Assembly: GCF_042678145.1 (NCBI RefSeq)
Contig: NZ_JBHUDG010000019.1
Coordinates: forward strand, 1 to 64,000
Length of the DNA: 64,000 bases
Source: Pseudopedobacter beijingensis
Lineage (GTDB): Bacteria; Bacteroidota; Bacteroidia; Sphingobacteriales; Sphingobacteriaceae
Direction: 5' to 3'
The translations under genes were made by a program, and so were the position numbers. This document shows positions 55,562 through 62,854 of the stretch, in pieces. The notes beneath the pieces are model-generated. The model was not told the DNA's origin. It did not search any database and saw only the letters and a list, made by a program, of their open reading frames with translations. How positions within the stretch are numbered: the stretch's first letter is position 1; each line of letters starts with the position of its first letter.

Positions 55562-55770
55562 ATTAATGATGAATTCTTAAACAATAAATTATGAATGATT
55601 AACCGTTTTTAGAGATGAACTACTGAACGATTAACTATGAGCTATGAATTATTGAACTATAAACTGTGAATTTGTTCCTCATTCATCATTCTTTCAGTTC
55701 ATTGTTCATCATTATTTCATCGTTCATCGCTATTTTCATTCATCATTATTATCCAAGTTCATACAACCAC
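55562..55770. repeat. mirrored intergenic array 2b
   Basis: A second complete unit in the same gap: left arm with AATGATGAATTC and GAACTATAAACTGTGAA, centre TGAATTTGTTCC at 55667-55678, right arm with TTCATCATTCTTTCAG words. It ends 15 bases before the four-helix-bundle gene. Confidence 0.8.
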
Positions 55771-55785
55771 TTAAAAACCTGAAAT

Positions 55786-56145
55786 ATGAATCAAAAAGAC
55801 ATTTTAAAAGAAAAATCGTTCTCCTTTGCTATTAAAGCTGTGGCTCTTTACAAGTATCTGCAGGAAGAGAAGCGGGAATTTATCATCAGCAAACAATTTT
55901 TACGAAGCGGGACTTCTGTTGGTGCTAATATCCGCGAAGCAAAAAATGCCCAGTCGCCAAAAGATTTTGTACATAAGTTGCACATTGCCCAGAAAGAATG
56001 TGACGAAAGCTTGTACTGGCTCGAATTAATGTCGGCAACTAACTACATCGGCTTGCAGGAATACGAAAAGGTAGCCTGTGAAGCATCGGAAATCCTCAGA
56101 ATAATAAAAAGCAGTATTCTTACAGTAAAACAGAAAATGAAATGA
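55786..56145 (+). CDS. four-helix-bundle protein (S23 / Avd-like family)
   Basis: 119 residues, almost entirely helical. The family marks are KEKSFSFAIKAVALYKYL, ISKQFLRSGTSVGANIREA and DFVHKLHIAQKECDESLYWLELM. Relatives are encoded in 23S rRNA intervening sequences and as the accessory protein Avd of diversity-generating retroelements, where they form basic pentamers that bind nucleic acid. Here no rRNA or reverse transcriptase is near. The gene is embedded between mirrored arrays 2b and 3. Its function is unknown. Confidence 0.88.
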   Translation: MNQKDILKEKSFSFAIKAVALYKYLQEEKREFIISKQFLRSGTSVGANIREAKNAQSPKDFVHKLHIAQKECDESLYWLELMSATNYIGLQEYEKVACEASEILRIIKSSILTVKQKMK

Positions 56146-56400
56146 GTTTTAACTATGAACTACTGAACAATGAACTATAGAACAATAAACAATGAACTAT
56201 AGAACAATAAACTATGAATTTGTTTATCATTCTTCGGTTCCTAGTTCATCATTTTTTCATTCATCGGTTCATCATTCATAGTTATTTTCGCTCCTAGTTC
56301 ATCATTCATAGTTATTCCCGTTCATCATTATCAAAGTTCCTCATTCATAGTTATCAAAGTTCATAGTTGTTCTCATTCATCATTATTTCCTCGTTTCTTT
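56146..56400. repeat. mirrored intergenic array 3
   Basis: Left arm of AACAATGAACTATAGAACAA words, centre TGAATTTGTTTA at 56215-56226, long right arm. 56212-56346 matches 57285-57419 of array 4 at 131 of 135 positions without gaps, by my count. The rest of the gap to 56455 holds a promoter element. Confidence 0.85.
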
Positions 56401-56412
56401 CTTCTTTTAACT

Positions 56413-56420
56413 TAGCTTTG
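56413..56420 (+). promoter_or_regulatory. -7 element TAGCTTTG for the nitrilase-family gene
   Basis: A perfect TAnnTTTG match 35 bases before the ATG at 56456. The -33 position has TTTC rather than TTTG. Confidence 0.45.
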
Positions 56421-56455
56421 TCTATACAACAGATGTTTTGTCGAAATGTAAATTT

Positions 56456-57247
56456 ATGAGAGCAGGATTTTTTCAATACGATGTTATTTCCAAAGATAGG
56501 GATGCAAATTTAGAGTATATCGCATCCAAACTAAGAACAGAGCAATTTGATTTATTGGTACTACCCGAGTTATTTACCTGCGGATATGCTTTTGATACGC
56601 GGGAACAGCTTTTACCGTTTGCAGAGACACTGGATAACAGCGAAACTATACGAAGATTAACTGCGGTAGCAGCCTTATGTGGAGGGTGCATAACAGGAAC
56701 CATCCCGGAGTTATGCGAAGGATTATTATACAACACAGCCATTGTTGTAAACGATACAGGATTAATTGCGTACCAACGAAAAATACATTTACCCGATTAC
56801 GAAAAACGCTTATATACATCGGGCGAAGCGATTAAGGTGTGTAAACATAAAGATATTACCATTGGAATAATGACCTGTTTTGATTGCTGGTTTGCTCCCT
56901 TAGGTGCTAAGCTCAAGCTCCAGGGGGCCGAGGTTGTTTGTCATTCAGCCTGTTTTGGTGGAGATGTGACACCTCGTATTTTACCCATCAGAGCTTTAGA
57001 AAATCAATATTTTGTAATAAGTTGCAACAGGGTAGGAGGAGAACTGTTTGAGGGCATTTGGGAAAGCTATCGTGGCGAAAGCCAGATTATAGATGTAGAT
57101 GGTAACATTTTGTATAAAGCCGGAAATGAGGAAGAACTCGTTTTTGTCAACATCGATCTTAAGGAAGTCGGAAATCCCCGATTCGGCAGCCTGATCACCA
57201 GTGATTTTACTTCAGAACATGAAAAATACAGGATAGATATTTTTTAA
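56456..57247 (+). CDS. carbon-nitrogen hydrolase (nitrilase superfamily)
   Basis: 263 residues from the ATG at 56456; an in-frame TTG six codons upstream is possible. The catalytic Glu-Lys-Cys triad is Glu38 (LPELF), Lys109 (YQRKIHLP) and Cys141 (MTCFDCWF). Such enzymes hydrolyse amides or nitriles, for example omega-amidases and carbamoylputrescine hydrolases. The substrate is not evident. Arrays 3 and 4 flank it, so it is a single-gene unit. Confidence 0.9.
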   Translation: MRAGFFQYDVISKDRDANLEYIASKLRTEQFDLLVLPELFTCGYAFDTREQLLPFAETLDNSETIRRLTAVAALCGGCITGTIPELCEGLLYNTAIVVNDTGLIAYQRKIHLPDYEKRLYTSGEAIKVCKHKDITIGIMTCFDCWFAPLGAKLKLQGAEVVCHSACFGGDVTPRILPIRALENQYFVISCNRVGGELFEGIWESYRGESQIIDVDGNILYKAGNEEELVFVNIDLKEVGNPRFGSLITSDFTSEHEKYRIDIF

Positions 57248-57475
57248 CTATGAGCTATAGAACTATGAACTACTGAACAATGAGCTATGAATTTGTTCAT
57301 CATTCTTCGGTTCCTAGTTCATCATTTTTTCATTCATCGGTTCATCGTTCATAGTTATTTTCGCTCCTAGTTCATCATTCATAGTTATTCTTGTTCATCA
57401 TTATCAAAGTTCCTCATTCTTTCGTTCATCATTCATAGTTATCAAAGTTCATAGTTCTTCCCGTTCCTCATTCTA
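57248..57475. repeat. mirrored intergenic array 4
   Basis: Starts directly after the nitrilase stop (CTATGAGCTATAGAACT). Short left arm, centre TGAATTTGTTCA at 57288-57299, long right arm almost identical to that of array 3. Ends just before the arsR control region. Confidence 0.85.
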
Positions 57476-57500
57476 AAAAAACTTGTGTAGTTGAAATTGA

Positions 57501-57520
57501 TATCGTAATATTGCAATATT
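57501..57520 (+). promoter_or_regulatory. putative ArsR operator upstream of arsR
   Basis: TATCGTAATATTGCAATATT contains the perfect 14-base palindrome AATATTGCAATATT (57507-57520), 13 bases before the arsR start. A 17-of-20 match recurs at 57887-57906 before the second gene, which supports a shared operator for self-regulation. Confidence 0.65.
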
Positions 57521-57533
57521 AAAATATATAAAA

Positions 57534-57866
57534 ATGGGAGTAACACGTTCAGAAATATTTAGTGATGCGCAAAATCAGCTTGCCTCTTTGTTTAAAGTAT
57601 TGGGGCATCCAGCGAGGATTGCTATTCTGCAACAGATTATCAACCGGAAAGCTTGTATCTGCAACGATCTGGTCGACGAGCTCGGACTGGCGCAGCCTAC
57701 CATTTCCCAGCACCTGAAAGAACTGAAAAACATAGGAATTATTCAGGGGACTATAGAAGGAAAGGCGGTGTGTTATTGCATCGACGAAACAGTGTGGCGG
57801 GCATTGCAACAGCAGTTTAATGACTTTTTTAATCAGGATGTGCTGGCCAGCGGAGAATGCTGTTAA
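57534..57866 (+). CDS. arsR: ArsR/SmtB-family metalloregulatory repressor
   Basis: 110 residues. Winged helix with LFKVLGHPARIAILQQI and the recognition region LAQPTISQHLKELKNIGII. A CxC pair in the alpha3 position (KACICNDLV) is the classic As(III)-binding site, and the C-terminus adds GECC. It should repress the adjacent arsenic genes and release DNA when arsenite binds. A palindrome lies 13 bases upstream and a related site follows the gene. Confidence 0.93.
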   Translation: MGVTRSEIFSDAQNQLASLFKVLGHPARIAILQQIINRKACICNDLVDELGLAQPTISQHLKELKNIGIIQGTIEGKAVCYCIDETVWRALQQQFNDFFNQDVLASGECC

Positions 57867-57886
57867 GGCATTTTTTTGATTCTCAA

Positions 57887-57906
57887 TATCGTTATATCGC
57901 AATATG
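57887..57906 (+). promoter_or_regulatory. second putative ArsR operator
   Basis: TATCGTTATATCGCAATATG matches the upstream site at 17 of 20 positions. It lies between arsR and the DUF6428-like gene, 38 bases before that start, so the downstream genes may have their own regulated promoter. Confidence 0.6.
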
Positions 57907-57944
57907 ATGATTTGATAAATTGTAAATACTTAAAAACAACATAT

Positions 57945-58400
57945 ATGACACTCGAACAAATAAAAGCGGTTTTACCGGCTTTAGACAACGTAGAATTCCA
58001 GTTGGAGAACGGAACTTTTGTGCCCGAACATTTTCATGTAACCGAAGTAGGTGTTATCACCAGAAATTTTATCGATTGCGGCGGTGTTATCCGTCACGAA
58101 AAGGTGGTTAACTTTCAGTTGTGGAACGCCGATGATTACGAACATCGTTTAAAACCCGGAAAATTGCTACACATTATCCGCCTGTCGGAAGAAAAACTGG
58201 GGATTGAAAACGCCGAAATAGAGGTGGAATACCAGAACGAAACCATCGGGAAATACGATCTGGACTTTAACGGGAAGCATTTTCTACTCAAAAACAAGCA
58301 AACTGCCTGCCTGGCACAAGATGCCTGCGGAATTCCGTCAGTAGCACAAACACCGGTATCCGGCAATTCAAGTTGTACTCCCGGATCAGGCTGCTGTTAA
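57945..58400 (+). CDS. DUF6428-like arsenic-operon protein with cysteine-rich tail
   Basis: 151 residues from the ATG at 57945; a TTG 23 codons upstream overlaps the operator. I recognise the family from its usual place in Bacteroidota arsenic operons: FQLENGTFVPEHFHVTEVG, a possible metal-binding HFH, and RNFIDCGG. The tail (about 123-151) has five cysteines, ending GSGCC, not needed for the core fold and suited to binding As(III) or another thiophilic metal. Role is inferred from context. Confidence 0.8.
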   Translation: MTLEQIKAVLPALDNVEFQLENGTFVPEHFHVTEVGVITRNFIDCGGVIRHEKVVNFQLWNADDYEHRLKPGKLLHIIRLSEEKLGIENAEIEVEYQNETIGKYDLDFNGKHFLLKNKQTACLAQDACGIPSVAQTPVSGNSSCTPGSGCC

Positions 58401-58422
58401 CCCCAATAATCTGTAACATACG

Positions 58423-59031
58423 ATGTACACAAAACTAACTGAAACGATTGAAAGGGAGATTCTGACCCGAACAATTAGCGAGGAGCGTAAAAAGGCGTTA
58501 CAACCGCTGACAGAATATATCAGGCAAAAAAGAGAAAGTGGCGCTGCACTGAACCTTCATTTTATTTGTACGCATAATTCGCGACGGAGCCATCTTGCAC
58601 AGCTATGGACACAGGTAGCGGCGGCTTATTATGGTGTGCCGGGTGTAACTTGTTATTCCGGCGGAACGGAAGCGACAGCGCTTTTTCCTCAGGTGGCAGC
58701 CACGCTGACCGAGCAAGGATTTCACATTGTTAAGATTGCGGAAAGCGATAATCCGGTATATGCTATTAAATACGATGAAAATGCCGCTCCTCTTATTGGT
58801 TTTTCGAAACTATACGATCATCCTTACAATCCGGTATCCGCTTTTGCAGCAATTATGACCTGTTCGCAAGCCGACGAAGGATGTCCGTTTATTGTCGGAG
58901 CAGAACAAAGAATTCCCATTCCTTTTGACGATCCGAAAGAAGCAGACCATACCCCTCAGCAAACCGCTGTATATGCAGAAAGAAGCCTTCAGATAGCTGC
59001 GGAAATGTTTTTAACTATGAAAAATGTTTAA
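58423..59031 (+). CDS. arsC: arsenate reductase, low-molecular-weight phosphatase type
   Basis: 202 residues. The P-loop Cys-x5-Arg is HFICTHNSRRSHLAQ with Cys49 and Arg55, typical of ArsC and LMW-PTP proteins, and IPFDDPKEADHTP supplies the late acidic loop (general acid Asp). The length matches the Bacteroidota protein-tyrosine-phosphatase-like arsenate reductases. It would reduce As(V) to As(III) for export by the Acr3 gene downstream. It lies 22 bases after the DUF6428-like gene. An array separates it from acr3. Confidence 0.85.
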   Translation: MYTKLTETIEREILTRTISEERKKALQPLTEYIRQKRESGAALNLHFICTHNSRRSHLAQLWTQVAAAYYGVPGVTCYSGGTEATALFPQVAATLTEQGFHIVKIAESDNPVYAIKYDENAAPLIGFSKLYDHPYNPVSAFAAIMTCSQADEGCPFIVGAEQRIPIPFDDPKEADHTPQQTAVYAERSLQIAAEMFLTMKNV

Positions 59032-59200
59032 CTGATTAATGATTAATGATGAGTGATGAACTGATTAACTATGAACTATGAGATAAGAACTATGAACTTG
59101 TTCAACGTTCCTCCGTTCCTCATTCATCGTTTTTTCAGTTCATTATTCTCCCAGTTCCTCATTCATCATTATTTCATTCATAGTTCCTAAAGTTCCTTAT
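59032..59200. repeat. mirrored intergenic array 5, between arsC and acr3
   Basis: Left arm of GATTAATGATTAATGATGA and GAACTATGAGA words, centre TGAACTTGTTCA at 59093-59104, right arm with CGTTCCTCCGTTCCTCATTC and TTCATAGTTCC. It splits genes that are normally one arsenic operon. Confidence 0.8.
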
Positions 59201-59211
59201 CCAAAAAAAAT

Positions 59212-60240
59212 ATGCAACCAAGATTAAAACTCATCGACCGTTATCTGACCTTGTGGATTTTTCTCGCCATGGCGGCAGGAGTAGCACTGGGCTACTTTTT
59301 CCCGGGGATTTCAACCATTACCAATACACTATCGGTCGGGACTACCAATATTCCACTGGCTGCCGGATTGATCCTGATGATGTATCCGCCACTGGCAAAA
59401 GTCGATTATTCGTTATTGCCCAATGCGCTGAAAGATAGAAAAGCCATCGGAATCTCGCTCTTCCTAAACTGGGTGGTAGGCACTGTCCTTATGTTTATTT
59501 TAGCTGTCGTATTCCTGCGCAACGAACCCGATTACATGGCCGGATTAATTCTGATCGGACTGGCAAGATGTATCGCCATGGTTATTGTCTGGAACGACCT
59601 CGCTAAAGGAAACCGTGAATATGCTGCTTTACTGGTTGCCTTAAACAGCATTTTTCAGGTACTTACCTACAGTTTTTTTGTATGGTTGTTTATAAATATA
59701 CTGCCGGCTCGTTTGGGATTAACCGGGTTTAACGTCACCGTATCGGTAAAAGAAGTGACCCAAAGTGTATTGATTTACCTGGGAATTCCCTTTGCAGCAG
59801 GATTTTCAGGTCGGTATTTTCTCATCCGGTCAAAAGGAAAAGAATGGTACAACCGGAAATTTATTCCTGCCATATCGCCCATTACATTGTATGCGCTGTT
59901 GTTTACCATTGTATTGATGTTTAGCCTTAAAGGCGATAAAATTATAGAATTGCCGATGGACGTACTCAAAGTAGCGCTGCCGTTAATCATCTATTTTGTA
60001 GTCATGTTTTTTGTCAGCTTCTTTGTCAGCAAAAGCCTCAACATCCCTTACGATAAAAATGCCTCCATAGCATTTACCGCTACCGGAAACAATTTTGAAC
60101 TCGCCATTGCCGTATCCATTTCCCTGTTCGGATTGCACTCACCGCAAGCCTTTGTAGGTGTAATAGGACCGCTGGTAGAAGTTCCGGTGCTGATTCTGCT
60201 GGTAAAAATGAGTTTATGGCTGAAGAAAAGTTATTTATAA
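59212..60240 (+). CDS. acr3: ACR3-family arsenite efflux transporter
   Basis: 342 residues with ten membrane segments. ACR3 signatures include LMMYPPLAKVDY, the conserved cysteine in LIGLARCIAMVIVWNDLAKG, and TGNNFELAIAVSISLFG. It exports As(OH)3 as the last step of arsenate detoxification. The start at 59212 is the first ATG after array 5. A separate promoter must exist at or within the array if the array stops transcription. Confidence 0.95.
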   Translation: MQPRLKLIDRYLTLWIFLAMAAGVALGYFFPGISTITNTLSVGTTNIPLAAGLILMMYPPLAKVDYSLLPNALKDRKAIGISLFLNWVVGTVLMFILAVVFLRNEPDYMAGLILIGLARCIAMVIVWNDLAKGNREYAALLVALNSIFQVLTYSFFVWLFINILPARLGLTGFNVTVSVKEVTQSVLIYLGIPFAAGFSGRYFLIRSKGKEWYNRKFIPAISPITLYALLFTIVLMFSLKGDKIIELPMDVLKVALPLIIYFVVMFFVSFFVSKSLNIPYDKNASIAFTATGNNFELAIAVSISLFGLHSPQAFVGVIGPLVEVPVLILLVKMSLWLKKSYL

Positions 60241-60545
60241 CGAGGAACTTTTTAATGATGAATTATTGAACAATGAACGAGGAACGATGAATTTTTTGAA
60301 TGATGAGATATTTAACTATGAGCTGATTTTGAACTATGAATTATGAACTGAATGACAATGAACTATTGAATGATGAACTATGAACTTGTTCAACGTTCCT
60401 CCGTTCTTCATTCATCATTATAAGAGTTCAACGTTCCTCCGTTCATCACTCATAGTTATTTCAGTTCAACATTCCTCCGTTCCTCATTCATCGTTTTTTT
60501 CAGTTCATCATTCCTCCGTTCAACATTCATCGTTATTTCAGTTCT
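60241..60545. repeat. mirrored intergenic array 6
   Basis: Starts at the acr3 stop (TAACGAGGAAC). Long left arm of AATGATGAATTATTGAAC words, centre TGAACTTGTTCA at 60381-60392, right arm with several copies of TTCAACGTTCCTCCGTTC-like words. An open frame in the right arm (60380-60586) is repeat translation only. Confidence 0.85.
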
Positions 60546-60554
60546 TTTTGCCAA

Positions 60555-60568
60555 ATGACAATTGTCAT
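60555..60568. promoter_or_regulatory. perfect palindrome ATGACAATTGTCAT at the purA-like promoter
   Basis: A 14-base perfect palindrome that covers the -33 element of the promoter at 60562-60591. Its layout TGAC-N4-GTCA resembles sites of Crp/Fnr-family regulators, and such a regulator is encoded two genes on. A repressor position is suggested by the overlap. Confidence 0.5.
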
Positions 60569-60591
60569 GCCGGCCGGGGCTCCTAATTTTG
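60562..60591 (+). promoter_or_regulatory. promoter of the purA-like gene
   Basis: TTG (60562-60564), 19 bases, then TAATTTTG (60584-60591), a good Bacteroidota promoter 21 bases before the ATG at 60613. Confidence 0.65.
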
Positions 60592-60612
60592 TCGTATTAA
60601 ATCATTCAAACA

Positions 60613-61914
60613 ATGAGTACAGCAAAAATGGATATTCTCGTAGGGCTTCAATGGGGCGACGAAGGAAAAGGAAAATTTATCGATCATATTTGTCCCGATT
60701 ATGCTATTATAGCACGCTTTAACGGCGGTGCCAACGCAGGGCATACCATCTTCTGGAACGATAAAAAAGTAACCCTGAAACTGTTGCCCTCCGGTATTTT
60801 CTATCCGCATATCCAGAATGTCATCGGTACCGGAACAGTCATAGATCCGACTCAGCTGAGAAATGAAATCGAACAACTGGCGTTGACCTTTCCTGAACTT
60901 ATGTTTAAAGAACGCCTGTTTATTTCAAAAAAAGCCCATCTGGTATTGCCTACCGATAAATATCTCGACAGCTATTTCGAAAATTCGCCCGATTACCGGA
61001 CCATCGGAACTACCAAAAACGGAATTGGCTGCGCCTATGCGCACAAACTGTTGCGGCAGGGATTTAGGGTAACCGATAGTTACAGCGATAATTTCGGAGA
61101 TGAGGTTACCAAAACTATGCGCAGGGAATACGATGCCTTGAAGGCAAACGGTCAGGAAATGATTGATTTTGATGCGATGGTGAATAATTTTTTGTCAGAC
61201 ATTGCTTATTTACAACAACTGGCTGTGATAGATACTGAACTGTATCTGAATGCTGCGCTGAAAGCCGGAAAACGAGTGCTTGCCGAAGGAGCACAGGCAA
61301 CCTTGCTGGATATCGACCACGGTTCTTACCCATACGTAACGTCTTCCAATACCATTGCTTCTGCAGCTTGTGTGGGTTTGGGAGTGCCACCTTCTAAAGT
61401 AGGAGAAATATTCGGAGTGCTGAAAGCGTACCTGACACGGGTAGGCGATGGGCCTTTTCCCAGCGAATTGAAGGACGGACTGGCCGACGAACTTCGCAAC
61501 AAAGGAAATGAATTCGGGTCTAATACTGGCAGACCGAGGCGCATTGGCTGGCTGGATCTTCCCGCTTTAAAATATGCCATTATGCTCAACGGCATTACAC
61601 AACTTATTATAACCAAAGCGGATGTGCTGAACGAAATGGAAATGGTACAACTCTGTGAGCGGTATGACCTCGACGGAGAATTGCAGGAAATAGCCAGCAC
61701 CGGAACAGAATTTTTTGCTGCCCGTCCCCAGTGGAAAACCTTTAAAGGCTGGACGGCAGATTTTTCTACCATTACCAGGGAAACAGAACTGCCTCAGGAA
61801 TTGCGCACTTATATCGCTTTTTTAACCCATCAGCTGGAAACACCGGTAAGCCATCTTTCCATCGGGCCTAAACGAGAAGATATTATTGCCTTGCAACAGG
61901 CTGACGTAAAATAA
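60613..61914 (+). CDS. purA: adenylosuccinate synthetase (PurA-family), probably a second copy
   Basis: 433 residues, normal PurA length. It joins IMP and aspartate with GTP to form adenylosuccinate. The catalytic P-loop WGDEGKGK keeps the Asp that phage PurZ replaces by Ser. GGANAGHT, EGAQATLLDIDHGSYPYVTS and NTGRPRRIGWLDLPA are all present. Its place beside an arsenic module, far from other purine genes, and its own promoter suggest an accessory paralogue. Whether the genome has another purA cannot be seen here. Confidence 0.88.
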   Translation: MSTAKMDILVGLQWGDEGKGKFIDHICPDYAIIARFNGGANAGHTIFWNDKKVTLKLLPSGIFYPHIQNVIGTGTVIDPTQLRNEIEQLALTFPELMFKERLFISKKAHLVLPTDKYLDSYFENSPDYRTIGTTKNGIGCAYAHKLLRQGFRVTDSYSDNFGDEVTKTMRREYDALKANGQEMIDFDAMVNNFLSDIAYLQQLAVIDTELYLNAALKAGKRVLAEGAQATLLDIDHGSYPYVTSSNTIASAACVGLGVPPSKVGEIFGVLKAYLTRVGDGPFPSELKDGLADELRNKGNEFGSNTGRPRRIGWLDLPALKYAIMLNGITQLIITKADVLNEMEMVQLCERYDLDGELQEIASTGTEFFAARPQWKTFKGWTADFSTITRETELPQELRTYIAFLTHQLETPVSHLSIGPKREDIIALQQADVK

Positions 61915-62002
61915 CCCGGAAAATAGCCGGATATTACTGTAGAAAGGAATAATTATTGTTCAAAAGTTGCTTGAACAGGGATTATTTGTAAACTTAGAGA
62001 AG

Positions 62003-62569
62003 ATGAAAGAGCTTATCGCATACATAGAAAAATTCGGACCACTCAGCGAAGCAGAAAAACAGACCATCCAAAGCCTGTTTACACTGGTAGAAATTCCCAA
62101 AGGAGCCTATTTTGCAGAGCAGGGGAACATCAGTAAAAAGATCGCATTTGTCCACCAGGGAGTTTTTCGATCGGTATATTACAATAAACAAGGCGACGAT
62201 TTTACCAACTATTTCATTTACGAAGGCCGGTTTATCGGCGATCTTCACAGCTTTCAGGAGCAAACATCTTCCAGCGATTATATAGAAGCCATTACGGATG
62301 CTGCCGTGTGGGTAATCAGCCACGAAAAATTTACCATTCTGGAACAACAGATAGCCGTATGGCCGCTGTTAATGATTAAACTGTATGCTTTTGTGGCAGA
62401 AAGTAAACTGAAAATGGCAGGCACCATGAAAAATCTGGACGCTACCAGCCGCTATCATCTTTTCCTGAACCACTATCCGGGATTGGCCAACCGCGTACCA
62501 CTCAATATGCTGGCTTCGTACCTTGGCATTACATCTTCTTCCCTTAGTCGTATCCGACGTTATAAATGA
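62003..62569 (+). CDS. Crp/Fnr-family transcriptional regulator
   Basis: 188 residues from the ATG at 62003; the frame is open 12 codons upstream from a TTG. A beta-roll sensor (about 20-125: GAYFAEQGNISKKIAFVHQG, YEGRFIGDLHSFQEQ) precedes a C-terminal helix-turn-helix (NMLASYLGITSSSLSRIRR). No cysteines at all, so no Fe-S cluster. It lies 88 bases after the purA-like gene. Crp/Fnr-like palindromes stand before that gene and before the next one. Confidence 0.88.
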   Translation: MKELIAYIEKFGPLSEAEKQTIQSLFTLVEIPKGAYFAEQGNISKKIAFVHQGVFRSVYYNKQGDDFTNYFIYEGRFIGDLHSFQEQTSSSDYIEAITDAAVWVISHEKFTILEQQIAVWPLLMIKLYAFVAESKLKMAGTMKNLDATSRYHLFLNHYPGLANRVPLNMLASYLGITSSSLSRIRRYK

Positions 62570-62812
62570 TGAGCTATTTAACTATGAACAATAAACTATG
62601 AATTAGATAACTATGAACTTGTTCCTCATTCATTGTCTTTTCAGTTCATCATTAATAAGAGTTCATCATTATTTTCGTTCCTCATTCATTGTTCTTTTCG
62701 TTCCTCATTAATAAGAGTTCCTCATTCATTGTTCTTTCAGTTCATCCTTGTAAGAGTTCATCATTCATCATTATTTTCGTTCATCATTAATAAGAGTTCA
62801 TCATTATAAAAG
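62570..62812. repeat. mirrored intergenic array 7
   Basis: Starts at the stop of the Crp/Fnr gene (TGAGCTATTTAACTATGAAC). Short left arm, centre TGAACTTGTTCC at 62614-62625, long right arm in which TTCATCATTAATAAGAG and TTCCTCATTCATTGTTC alternate. Ends seven bases before an FNR-like box. Confidence 0.85.
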
Positions 62813-62818
62813 TTTTTT

Positions 62819-62832
62819 TTGACCTAGATCAA
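62819..62832. promoter_or_regulatory. FNR/DNR-like box TTGACCTAGATCAA upstream of the MFS gene
   Basis: One mismatch from the FNR consensus TTGAT-N4-ATCAA. A -7-like CAACTTTG lies at 62855-62862, which puts the box centre about 41-42 bases before the expected transcription start, the position of class II activation. Confidence 0.6.
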
Positions 62833-62854
62833 AGTTTAGTAAAACGCAGTCCCG

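Noticed and set aside
55142..56400. Diversity-generating retroelement around the Avd-like gene
   Set aside because: No reverse transcriptase, no template/variable repeat pair with adenine-biased differences, and no target protein gene.
60380..60586. 68-residue open frame upstream of the purA-like gene
   Set aside because: Repeat translation of the right arm of array 6 (HHSSV, SSF words), not a protein family.
60613..61914. PurZ-type 2-aminoadenine (Z-DNA) synthesis enzyme
   Set aside because: The P-loop keeps the Asp of WGDEGKGK, whereas phage PurZ has Ser there, and no phage genes surround it.
54446..62812. CRISPR array
   Set aside because: Words are degenerate, of variable length, without unique spacers of constant size, and reverse complement at the centre; no cas genes are present.
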